The notes beneath the pieces were generated by a model. That model made no database searches. It was given only the letters and a program-made list of their open reading frames with translations, and was not told where the DNA came from. 64,000 nt of DNA from NCBI GenBank assembly GCA_964363305.1, contig CAYIHX010000020.1, positions 1-64,000 of the forward strand. The letters are read 5' to 3'. Made by a program: the position numbers and the translations under genes. The DNA comes from CAYIHX01 sp964363305. GTDB taxonomy: Bacteria > Bdellovibrionota > UBA1018. Positions 25,897 through 33,733 of this stretch are shown here, piece after piece; within the stretch, counting starts at the first letter, position 1, and each line of letters opens with the position of its first letter.

Positions 25897-27178
25897 GTGC
25901 CCGTTGATCGACTTTCGCGAGCCGTCCTCTCAAGGCAATGGCCATCCGGTCTTCCAGCAGCATCTGGCGCGCCGCCCTTTCGATATCTGCTTCTTGTGCT
26001 ATTTCGTTTACGACCCAGCCGCAGAGAGACTGCCTAAGTGCCGAGTGGCCACGGGCCTCTGAGCCTTCGAGGGTTTCATTCTCTTTCAGCGTAAGCTGCC
26101 GACGGGCCCGCTCGATCTCCTCGGGAGTGAGAGGATTTCGTTTCACTTTGAAAATCTCGTGAAACAGCGCCTCAAGCAGAAGGTGAGCGGAAGCGGGAGC
26201 GCATTGTCCCCCCATGGAGAAGAGCGAGACGTCGGTATACGGTTCGATCTGGGCCTGAAGGCCTTGGATGTCCTCCGGAAGCGTCGCTAACCGTTGTTGA
26301 AGGCGAGCTGTTGGGCCTCCTGTCAAACCCTCCCAGAGGAGGCGTTGTGCGAAGAACTGCTGAGAGCCGCGACCGTCACCGAGAAAACTGATCTGGAATT
26401 CGAGCAGGGCTTCGTCAGCGGGCAGGAGCAGGCTGAGAGGGCCCTTGCGGCGGCTGGGAAAGAGAAAGGGGGCATCCGGGGAACTCGGTGGCCTGATGGG
26501 GTGGGTCTCCCCGAAGGCGCTGATCCCGGTCTCTTCCTCGCCGACGTGGAGCACGGGGCGCTCGTCGCGCGGGGAGTTGCGCCACGCGCCGAAGTGGGTT
26601 TCAAGGATATCGCGTGTCTGCTCCTCGTCGGCGGTTGTCTGCCAGATGAGGACGCAGTTTTCCGGCTGGATCATCTCCCGTTCGAAGAAGAGCAGATCTG
26701 CCGATCTTGCAGAGGAAAGGGCCAGGGTTTCGTCTTTTCCTGTCTTTGCGAGTGGATGATCGCCGAACAGATGGGGGAGAAGCGCCTGAGTCAAGGGCAG
26801 TGCTCGTGCCTGGGCTGCTTTTTTTCGGGCGCCCATGGGGTCCCGGTGCAGCGGGGTTCGTGCTAGAGTGCTGAGGGTTTCAAGCGCACGCACGCGTGCG
26901 CTTGCCGAAAAATCAGCCTGAAAGCCGCTCGCTTCGGCGTCCTGGAAGATCTTGAGTCCGCCCCCTTGTGCTTCGAAGAAAACATGGAGCTGTGTGGAAT
27001 TCGGAAAGAGGAGCGTGCCCGCGCGCGCGGATTCGAGCCACCACCGGCTGAAGCCGGCGGTGGCTGTTGTCTCGAAGCGGGTTCCGGTACGAAAGCCCAG
27101 AATGACTCGATCTCGTTCGGTCGTCTCCGCGGGCAAGATGACTGAGTGAAAGCCGTTGTCGAGTCGAATAGGGATCAC
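25883..27178 (-). CDS. M16-like peptidase homologue without the zinc site
   Basis: A 431-residue protein with the fold pattern of M16B proteases (PqqL/YmxG/mitochondrial processing peptidase). The first domain has the GTRFET strand and the EAQGGGLKIF segment, the second domain LEFQISFLGDGRGSQQFFAQRL. In place of the HxxEH zinc motif it reads GFSRWWLESARAG, so both histidines are missing and it cannot be a normal metalloprotease. Dead M16 subunits normally pair with an active one, but none lies nearby. It is the second gene of an operon, with an ATGA overlap with the PIN-PhoH gene. Confidence 0.7.
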   Translation of the reverse strand: MIPIRLDNGFHSVILPAETTERDRVILGFRTGTRFETTATAGFSRWWLESARAGTLLFPNSTQLHVFFEAQGGGLKIFQDAEASGFQADFSASARVRALETLSTLARTPLHRDPMGARKKAAQARALPLTQALLPHLFGDHPLAKTGKDETLALSSARSADLLFFEREMIQPENCVLIWQTTADEEQTRDILETHFGAWRNSPRDERPVLHVGEEETGISAFGETHPIRPPSSPDAPFLFPSRRKGPLSLLLPADEALLEFQISFLGDGRGSQQFFAQRLLWEGLTGGPTARLQQRLATLPEDIQGLQAQIEPYTDVSLFSMGGQCAPASAHLLLEALFHEIFKVKRNPLTPEEIERARRQLTLKENETLEGSEARGHSALRQSLCGWVVNEIAQEADIERAARQMLLEDRMAIALRGRLAKVDQRALSGF

Positions 27179-28494
27179 AGCAGATTGCTAGCCAGTTCGG
27201 ATAGCTTGGACCGTTCCCCTTTGGTGAGGGTCACGTGCGCGGAGATCGTTTCTTCCTTGAAACGATCAACGAGGTACACGAGTCCGTTGTTTGCGGCGTC
27301 AACGTAGGGATTGTCGATCTGGTAGCTATCACCCGTCAGCACGATCTTTGAGTCATCCCCCGCGCGGGTGATGATGGTCTTGATTTCGTGCGGAGTCAGG
27401 TTTTGCGCCTCATCGACGATCAGGTACTGGCTGGGAATCGAGCGGCCTCGGATATAGGTCAGAGGTTCGATCTGCAGAAGGCCTTGGTTCATCAGTTCCT
27501 GCGTTCCTTTGCCAGCTCCGCGCCGCCCTTTTCCGCCGGTAGCGCCGAAGAGGAAATCGATATTATCGTAGAACGGTTGCATCCAGGGATTCAGCTTTTC
27601 CTCGATATCTCCCGGCAGAAATCCGATGTCCTTCCCGAGCGGAAAAACAGGACGGGACATCAGCAGCCGCTGGTAGATTCCCTCGTCAACGGTCTTCGCA
27701 AGACCTGCCGCAATGGCCAGTAGCGTTTTCCCGGTTCCGGCCTTTCCGACAAGAGTGACAAGTTTGATCTCATCATTCATCAGCGCATCGATGGCAAAGG
27801 CCTGTTCCGCATTTTTCGGAAAGATACCCCAAAGGCCTTCGGCTGGCTTGAAGACCGGGACCAGGCAGCCGAGGTCCTTTGAAAAGCGTCCCATCGCCGT
27901 ATGGGTGGGATTGGTTGCATCGCGCACAATGACATATTGATTCGCCTTCAAGGAGGACTGCTCCTTCAACGTCAGCCTCTTGTTGGCGTAAAACTCATCG
28001 ACGAGGTGACCATCGACGTTCAGAGTCGCGACGCCGCCGTAAAGCTCATCTGGCTCGACGCTTTCCGGTTCGTAGTCGACCGCTGCGATTCCAAGGGCAT
28101 CAGCCTTGATTCGAAGGTTGACGTCCTTGGTGACGAAAACCACCGGCCTTTTTGGCTGGTCCTTGCGGAGTGAGATCGCCAGGGCGAGAATTCGATTGTC
28201 CGCCTTGTCCATCTGGAGTTCGAGCGGAAGCGGAGCTTCGCCGCCCAGCTCAACTGTGAGTAAACCGCCGTCCGGTAACTTAACCCCTTTCGAGAGCTCG
28301 CCGCCAGAGCGGAGCCCGTCGATGAGACGGGAGAACAATCGCGCATGTCTCCCGTTTTCACTCATCTCACGTTTGAAACGATCGATCTCTTCGATCACGA
28401 CAATCGGCACGACGATGTCGTTGTTCCCGAACTTCAAAAACGCTTGGGGATCGAAGAGAAGAACATTGGTATCGAGTATGAAGGCTTTACGCAT
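27175..28494 (-). CDS. PIN-PhoH fusion ATPase/ribonuclease (PhoH2-like)
   Basis: A 439-residue cytoplasmic protein. An N-terminal PIN ribonuclease domain (LDTNVLLFD with D8, DKADNRILA near 97, VTKDVNLRIKA near 124) is joined to a PhoH-type P-loop ATPase (GKAGTGKT at 250-257 and LIVDEAQN near 358-365). In characterised PhoH2 proteins the ATPase unwinds RNA and the PIN domain cuts it. The acidic PIN residues are kept, so activity is plausible. It heads a two-gene operon with the M16-like protein. No small antitoxin gene precedes it, unlike actinobacterial PhoAT-PhoH2. Confidence 0.85.
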   Translation of the reverse strand: MRKAFILDTNVLLFDPQAFLKFGNNDIVVPIVVIEEIDRFKREMSENGRHARLFSRLIDGLRSGGELSKGVKLPDGGLLTVELGGEAPLPLELQMDKADNRILALAISLRKDQPKRPVVFVTKDVNLRIKADALGIAAVDYEPESVEPDELYGGVATLNVDGHLVDEFYANKRLTLKEQSSLKANQYVIVRDATNPTHTAMGRFSKDLGCLVPVFKPAEGLWGIFPKNAEQAFAIDALMNDEIKLVTLVGKAGTGKTLLAIAAGLAKTVDEGIYQRLLMSRPVFPLGKDIGFLPGDIEEKLNPWMQPFYDNIDFLFGATGGKGRRGAGKGTQELMNQGLLQIEPLTYIRGRSIPSQYLIVDEAQNLTPHEIKTIITRAGDDSKIVLTGDSYQIDNPYVDAANNGLVYLVDRFKEETISAHVTLTKGERSKLSELASNLL

Positions 28495-28550
28495 CTGCCT
28501 TGAGAGTACCGCTCAGGAAGACCAAGTCAATTGGCTAGCGCGTTGGAGCG

Positions 28551-29369
28551 CTAGAGAATGAACATCAACCCGGCGTACACACTCGATAGCTGATTGTAGT
28601 AGGTCTGAATGGCGATTCTGCTTCCGATGTTGAAGCCCAAGCCTGCCGAAATTCCGCGGGGAATCCGTACGCCCCCTCCGTTGAGATCCAGGCCATAACC
28701 GATCATTGCCTGAAAAAAGCTGATGTGGACTTTTACACCGGGTTTGATCGAGAATCCCGAGGTAGTGAGGCCGTAGCTTGCGTCGCCGACGATCGAGACG
28801 AACTGGGCCGGTTTTACCGCCAAGCCGAAGCCAACGCCGTCCACGCCTCCGATGACTGAGTAGATCGTACCGCCGAAGGTGACCACCTCGTGAGGCAGAA
28901 CCAGTATTCCGATATCACCTGTCCCAGAGGTCAGATTTTGGCCGCGTGCGGCGCCCCCGGCAATGTCGAAGCCATAGCTGACCCCGAAGGCAGTTTTGAT
29001 TTGCGGAATATGAAAGCCGATCCCCCCGTCAAGTGTCACTCCGGAGCCCGAGGAGGTCGAGCCAAGAACCTGCAGGCCTCCGCCGACGACTCCGCTGCCG
29101 GCGAAGATTCCGCCCCCGATCGTCGTTGGATTAAAGCCAGTGGTCTGGGGAAGAGAGCCGTGAACAATCGCTTTGAGGTTGGAGTTGTAAATCAACCCAG
29201 CCGGGTTCTCTCCCAAGCCTGACACGACGCTGGGATCTGAAATGCCGCCGCCCACAGTCAGCATGTGGGGCCTCTCGCCCGTCATCATCATCCTGCCGCC
29301 GCGCGCGAAGGCGTTTCCTGAGATCACGATTCCAATCAACCCAACAACAACGAATGGGAAATTTCTCAT
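28551..29369 (-). CDS. outer-membrane beta-barrel protein, FadL/PorV-like start
   Basis: A 272-residue exported protein with a signal peptide (FVVVGLIGIVISGNAFA). The mature N-terminus includes SGLGENPAGLIYN, recalling the NPAGL segment of FadL/PorV-type barrels. Glycine-rich alternating strands follow to the end. The C-terminus (VYAGLMFIL) ends in leucine, not phenylalanine. Substrate or role unknown. It lies alone between PhoH and the divergent cupredoxin gene. Confidence 0.6.
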   Translation of the reverse strand: MRNFPFVVVGLIGIVISGNAFARGGRMMMTGERPHMLTVGGGISDPSVVSGLGENPAGLIYNSNLKAIVHGSLPQTTGFNPTTIGGGIFAGSGVVGGGLQVLGSTSSGSGVTLDGGIGFHIPQIKTAFGVSYGFDIAGGAARGQNLTSGTGDIGILVLPHEVVTFGGTIYSVIGGVDGVGFGLAVKPAQFVSIVGDASYGLTTSGFSIKPGVKVHISFFQAMIGYGLDLNGGGVRIPRGISAGLGFNIGSRIAIQTYYNQLSSVYAGLMFIL

Positions 29370-29473
29370 AGAACTACAGATTAGCCCAAAAAATGGGTGC
29401 TCTCGATGAGCATTCTTTGACGCTCAAGTCATGCCCGACACATGACGACAAGCTGGGGAGAAGGAGTGCTGCT

Positions 29474-30199
29474 ATGGAAAGCGCATGGAGTAGTTTAGTG
29501 CATCGAGCCAGTCGTTGGGAGGTCTGGATTCTCGCTGTTTTCGGGGTCCTGCTGCTGGGGCGACCGGGAGTAGGGAATGCCGGGACAGTGATGTTGCAGG
29601 CACCGGCGACGATAAAATCCGCGGAAAATTCCGAAGTCTATCCGGCCTCCGAGTTCGGCAAGCCGCCGGAGCGTCGGCGTTTTCCGATGGTGGCTGATCC
29701 GCTGTCAGCGCGGGAAGAGGTGAACGAGTGGCCAGCGCCGGATCCCGTGGCCGTCGCGGGTCGCCAGATTCCCGATCCCTCCGAGCAGACCGTCAGAAAG
29801 CCGGCGAGCCTCTCGGACGAGTCAGTCGTGCAAGGACCGGGCACGGTCCGCGTGCAAAGGCCGAACGCGCTGAATCCGCCCGCCGGGATGGAAGCGCAGG
29901 CCATGAGCCGCAAGGGTGTGCAGGAGATCGCCATCATCGCTGGGGACTCGGGATTTTTTCCGCGTACGCTTTTTGTGACCCGTGACATCCCGGTCCGCCT
30001 TTACGTGACCGGTGCTTCCAAAAATACCCTTTGCATGATGATGGATGGTTTCCAGGTTCGTAAGCAGATTCGATCGCAGAAGATCGAGGAGATCAGCTTC
30101 ACGCCTAACGTACCGGGCAAGTATCGCTTTTACTGCCCGGTGAACGGCATGGAAGGGAACTTGATTGTGCGCGAGCTCGCGTCGGTCGAGGGAGGATAG
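29474..30199 (+). CDS. membrane-anchored cupredoxin-like protein
   Basis: About 241 residues from the ATG at 29474, which has AAGGAG about 8 nt upstream. One N-terminal membrane helix or signal (WILAVFGVLLLGRPG) and a long proline-rich linker precede a C-terminal cupredoxin-like domain (about residues 155-235: EIAIIAGDSGFFPRTLFV to FYCPVNGMEGNLIV). The copper loop keeps Cys and Met (FYCPVNGM) but has Asn where His is usual, and the upstream ligand position reads KNTLCMMMDGF. Copper binding is therefore uncertain. It lies 6 nt before the CpaF-like gene and looks co-transcribed with it. Confidence 0.65.
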   Translation: MESAWSSLVHRASRWEVWILAVFGVLLLGRPGVGNAGTVMLQAPATIKSAENSEVYPASEFGKPPERRRFPMVADPLSAREEVNEWPAPDPVAVAGRQIPDPSEQTVRKPASLSDESVVQGPGTVRVQRPNALNPPAGMEAQAMSRKGVQEIAIIAGDSGFFPRTLFVTRDIPVRLYVTGASKNTLCMMMDGFQVRKQIRSQKIEEISFTPNVPGKYRFYCPVNGMEGNLIVRELASVEGG

Positions 30200-30205
30200 C
30201 GCGGC

Positions 30206-31342
30206 GTGGGAGTCTTTGAAGATTCAGTCGCGACGTTTCTCGGCGTCATCAAGCAGTATCTGGATGATGACAGCGTTTCGGAGGTGCTCGTCAACGGGCC
30301 ATCGGAAGTGTTTGTCGAGCGGCGTGGCGTTCTCGAGCGCGTGCCCGCGCAGTTCAAGGACGAGCAGGCTTTGCAGGCCGCGGTTCGGAACATAGCGCAG
30401 TTCGTGGGACGGACGATCGACGCGGATAACCCGATCCTGGATGCGCGCCTTCCAGATGGTTCCCGAGTGGCCGCGGTGCTCCCTCCTTGTTCGCGAAAGG
30501 GCACCACGCTTTCCATTCGTAAATTCCAGAAGGGCAGTCCGAGCTTTGTCGATCTGATCAACCGGGGCACGATCTCGAAGGACGCGGCCCGTTTTCTGGA
30601 TGTGTGCATCCACCTGGGCAAGAATATCATCATCTCGGGCGGCACTGGCTCGGGGAAGACGACCCTGCTGAACGTGCTGGGCTCACGTATCCCGGGTACG
30701 CAACGGTTATTGATCATCGAAGACTCTTCCGAGCTCAAAATTAAAACGGATCACGCGGTATTTTTCGAGACCAAACATGCGGATGCCATGGGGAAGGGCG
30801 CGGTATCGATTCGAGACCTCATTCGTTCAGCGCTCCGTCTGCGGCCGGACCGGATCGTGGTCGGGGAGGTTCGAGGTCCGGAGTCGCTGGATCTGATCAC
30901 CGCCATGAATACGGGCCATGGGGGTTCGATGGGGACGACCCACGCCAATACTCCATACGATGCGCTGGTTCGCCTCGAGACGTTGGCCATGATGGGAGAT
31001 ACGCAGGTGCCGGTCGGGGCCATCCGCCGTCAAATTGCCGCCGCCATTCATCTCGTCGTGCAGATTAAGCGTCTGGACGACGGCTCGCGTAAGGTGACGA
31101 ACATCTCTGAGGTTTTTCCTGAGGTCGATGAACACGGAAAGTATCGGATCCACGACATCTTCCAGTTCGTTCAGCGGGGCAAATCGGCAGAGGGCAAGGT
31201 GGTGGGTGAGCATGTTGCGACAGGAGAAATTCCGAGTTTCATGCACGAGATCGAGGTCAATCGCCTCCCCTTCACGAGAGAAAAATTCACTCCGCCAGAG
31301 TGGTACCTTCAATGGCTCAGGAAGAATGCCGATGCGGCGTGA
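30206..31342 (+). CDS. CpaF/TadA-type secretion ATPase
   Basis: A 378-residue type II/IV secretion ATPase. It has an N-terminal DNA-translocase-like domain (SEVLVNGPSEVFVER), Walker A GGTGSGKT (145-152), the Asp box near LLIIEDSSEL, Walker B around RPDRIVVGEVRGPE and a His box MGTTHANTP. These hexameric ATPases power Tad pili or related secretion machines. Neither TadB/TadC membrane proteins nor pilins are in the window, so it works alone here or with distant genes. The GTG start at 30206 has GGAGG in the end of the cupredoxin gene, supporting coupling. A C-terminal tail of about 50 residues goes beyond the core. Confidence 0.85.
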   Translation: MGVFEDSVATFLGVIKQYLDDDSVSEVLVNGPSEVFVERRGVLERVPAQFKDEQALQAAVRNIAQFVGRTIDADNPILDARLPDGSRVAAVLPPCSRKGTTLSIRKFQKGSPSFVDLINRGTISKDAARFLDVCIHLGKNIIISGGTGSGKTTLLNVLGSRIPGTQRLLIIEDSSELKIKTDHAVFFETKHADAMGKGAVSIRDLIRSALRLRPDRIVVGEVRGPESLDLITAMNTGHGGSMGTTHANTPYDALVRLETLAMMGDTQVPVGAIRRQIAAAIHLVVQIKRLDDGSRKVTNISEVFPEVDEHGKYRIHDIFQFVQRGKSAEGKVVGEHVATGEIPSFMHEIEVNRLPFTREKFTPPEWYLQWLRKNADAA

Positions 31343-31375
31343 CTTCGACGCCGACCTCTTTTAGGATCTTACTTC

Positions 31376-32842
31376 GTGAGCTCCAAAAACTTTGATCTGA
31401 TTGTCATCGGTTCCGGCCCGGCCGGTCAGCGAGCGGCTTTACAAGGCGCGAAGGCCGGAAAAAAGGTGCTGGTGATCGAGCAGATGCCCGCAGTTGGGGG
31501 GGGGTGCGTTCACGATGGGACACTTCCTTCGAAGTCATTCAGGGAATCCGTGTACCGTTACTCGCTAGGCTCCCGTGGCACGCTTGGACAAGAAAATGAA
31601 AGCGCGAGCGCGATGGTGGGCGGCAAAAGGTCGAAAGCGCTTCCCGAGATGGATAAGTTGCTGCGCCGACGTGATCGGGTGGTGAGTGGCGAAGCCCAGG
31701 TGATTTCCGACCAGCTCAAGAGGAATGCGATTACGATTCTGCAGGGCAAGGCGCGGGTGGTGAGCGCGGACGAAGTCGAGGTTCGGGGGTCGAAGGGCAA
31801 GCAGCGTTTCTCGGCGAAGTTCATTTTCGTGGCAGTGGGTGCTCGACCGGTGCCGCCTGCCTCGATTCGGGTCGACGGCAAAGTCGTGTTGGATAGCTCG
31901 AGCGTGCTGTCCCTGAAGCAGACCCCGAAGAGCATGGTCGTGTTGGGGGCGGGCATCATCGGTTGCGAGTACGCGAGCATGTTCGCGATCGCGGGCACGA
32001 AGGTGGTTCTCGTCGACAAGCGCGATCAGATGCTTGCCTCGGTGGATCGGGAGATCGTGCGGCACCTGGTCCAGATGTTTTCGGACTATCACATGGACAT
32101 CATCTTGTGCACCGAGGCTGTAGAGGTGAAGGTGCGGCTTCCGCGCGGCAAGACGCCTGGGCAGGCGAAAATCAAGCTTGCGAACGGGCAGACTCTGACG
32201 GCCGAGGCGGTGTTGGTGGCGCTCGGGCGGCAGGGCAACGTCGAGGGATTGGGTCTGGCTGAGGTTGGAGTCAAGGTCAGCGAGCGCGGCTTGGTGGAAG
32301 TGGACGAGCATTTTCAAACGGCGGTGTCGTCGATTTATGCGGTTGGCGATGTGGTAGGCCCGCCCGCGTTGGCGTCGACGAGCATGGAGCAGGGGCGCAT
32401 CGCTTGCTGTCATGCGTTTGAGATCGGGGACCCGGCGACCATGGGCGAGCAGTCGATGCCGCGGCTTTACCCCTATGGCATCTATACGATTCCAGAAATT
32501 TCGATGGTGGGTCCGACTGAGGAAGAGCTTCGGAAGGCGGGCGCGGATTTTGTCGTGGGGCGTGCGAAGTACCGTGAGCTGGCCCGAGGGCAGATTGTCG
32601 GTGATCGCTGGGGCTTGCTAAAACTTCTCGTAGATCGGAAGACGCTGAAGCTCCTGGGTGTCCATATCATCGGCGACAATGCGGCGGACCTGATCCACAT
32701 CGGCCAGGCGGTGATGGATTTCGGGGGAGACGCGCGGTACTTCATTCGGTCGGTGTTCAACTACCCAACTCTCGCGGAAGCCTACAAGACGGCCGCGTTC
32801 CACGCGGTCAATCAGATCCTGGGCGTCACACGGACGGTCTAG
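31376..32842 (+). CDS. sthA: soluble pyridine nucleotide transhydrogenase
   Basis: A 488-residue flavoprotein disulfide-reductase homologue. FAD motif IGSGPAGQRAA (11-21), then GGGCVHDGTLPSK (41-53), which keeps only the first cysteine (C44) with Thr at the second redox position. That pattern marks SthA and excludes lipoamide dehydrogenase or glutathione reductase. The NAD(P) motif is VVLGAGIIGCEYA, followed by YAVGDVVG and the dimerisation domain. SthA exchanges reducing equivalents between NADPH and NAD+ in the cytoplasm. The start is GTG. It follows the CpaF-like gene by 33 nt. Confidence 0.85.
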   Translation: MSSKNFDLIVIGSGPAGQRAALQGAKAGKKVLVIEQMPAVGGGCVHDGTLPSKSFRESVYRYSLGSRGTLGQENESASAMVGGKRSKALPEMDKLLRRRDRVVSGEAQVISDQLKRNAITILQGKARVVSADEVEVRGSKGKQRFSAKFIFVAVGARPVPPASIRVDGKVVLDSSSVLSLKQTPKSMVVLGAGIIGCEYASMFAIAGTKVVLVDKRDQMLASVDREIVRHLVQMFSDYHMDIILCTEAVEVKVRLPRGKTPGQAKIKLANGQTLTAEAVLVALGRQGNVEGLGLAEVGVKVSERGLVEVDEHFQTAVSSIYAVGDVVGPPALASTSMEQGRIACCHAFEIGDPATMGEQSMPRLYPYGIYTIPEISMVGPTEEELRKAGADFVVGRAKYRELARGQIVGDRWGLLKLLVDRKTLKLLGVHIIGDNAADLIHIGQAVMDFGGDARYFIRSVFNYPTLAEAYKTAAFHAVNQILGVTRTV

Positions 32843-32847
32843 ACTTC

Positions 32848-32880
32848 CTCCTTGGGCTCCTTGGGCGGCACTCCTTGGGC
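32848..32880 (+). repeat. three copies of CTCCTTGGGC
   Basis: The 10-mer occurs at 32848-32857, 32857-32866 (sharing a base) and 32871-32880, directly after the sthA stop. Confidence 0.8.
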
Positions 32881-32920
32881 GGGGCCTCATGATTCCGTCG
32901 ATTTTTGACGATAGCTGTTT

Positions 32921-33733
32921 ATGAGCTACGTCCTGGAAGATGAAAAAGAGTTTGAACGCCTGGAGCGGCAGTCGAAAACTCGGTTGTATGATCCGGAACG
33001 CGAATTGGAGGGAGTCGATTTCTCGGAGGCTCGGCGGCTTCTTGACGCGGGAAGCGGCTCGGGAATCGTGAGTCGTTTGCTTGCGCGCCGCTATCCGAAG
33101 GCTGAGGTCGTTGGGGTCGAGCAGTCGGAACTTCGGGTCAAGCGCGCGCAAAAAGAGGGTGTCGGTCTCGAGAACCTCCACCATAGGGCTGGGAGCATCA
33201 CCGCGCTTCCAGAAGCCTCGAACACCTTCGATGGAGCGGTCTGTCGCTTCGTGCTCGAGCATATGTCGAAGGACTTGGCGCGGACGGCTCTCCGAGAGAT
33301 TTTGCGCTGCCTCCGGCCCGGCGGCGAGCTCGTGGCGATCGACATCGATGGAATTTTTCACAATCTGTACCCGAGAACTGAAAGGGTGCAGGGCTTCTTA
33401 GACAGGCTGCAAGGGTTTCCAGATCTCGATTTACAGATCGGGAGAAAGCTTCCTTCTTGGATGGTGGAAGCGGGCTTTGAAAACGTCAGCTGGCGCATCG
33501 ACACGATGGAGATTCGCGATGACTCTCTCGACGTGGAAGCGAAGCTCATCGAGGAACGCTTTTCTCAGACCCTCCCGACGATGGCAGCTTTGCTGGGCTC
33601 GGAGAACGAGGCTCGTGCGTTCCAGGCGGATTTCCTACAGACGCTGCGCCAGCCTGGGGCGGTGCTCTTCTACAGCAAGTTCATTGTCAGAGGCCGCAAG
33701 GGTAGCCTTCGGCTACTGAACAGTCGGAGCTGA
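32921..33733 (+). CDS. class I SAM-dependent methyltransferase
   Basis: A 270-residue cytoplasmic enzyme. Motif I is LLDAGSGSGIVSR (about 40-52), motif II the acidic VVGVEQSE, post-I ALPEASNTFDGAVCRFVLEHM, and motif III LRPGGELVAIDID. This is the Methyltransf_11/25 type that acts on small molecules or lipids; the substrate is unknown. The ATG at 32921 fits the start of the domain. Its 3' end overlaps the convergent peptidase gene by 21 nt. Confidence 0.85.
   Translation: MSYVLEDEKEFERLERQSKTRLYDPERELEGVDFSEARRLLDAGSGSGIVSRLLARRYPKAEVVGVEQSELRVKRAQKEGVGLENLHHRAGSITALPEASNTFDGAVCRFVLEHMSKDLARTALREILRCLRPGGELVAIDIDGIFHNLYPRTERVQGFLDRLQGFPDLDLQIGRKLPSWMVEAGFENVSWRIDTMEIRDDSLDVEAKLIEERFSQTLPTMAALLGSENEARAFQADFLQTLRQPGAVLFYSKFIVRGRKGSLRLLNSRS

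Noticed and set aside
28535..28554. 7-bp hairpin CTAGCGC...GCGCTAG overlapping the stop of the barrel gene
   Set aside because: No U-tract follows on either strand, so I did not call a terminator.
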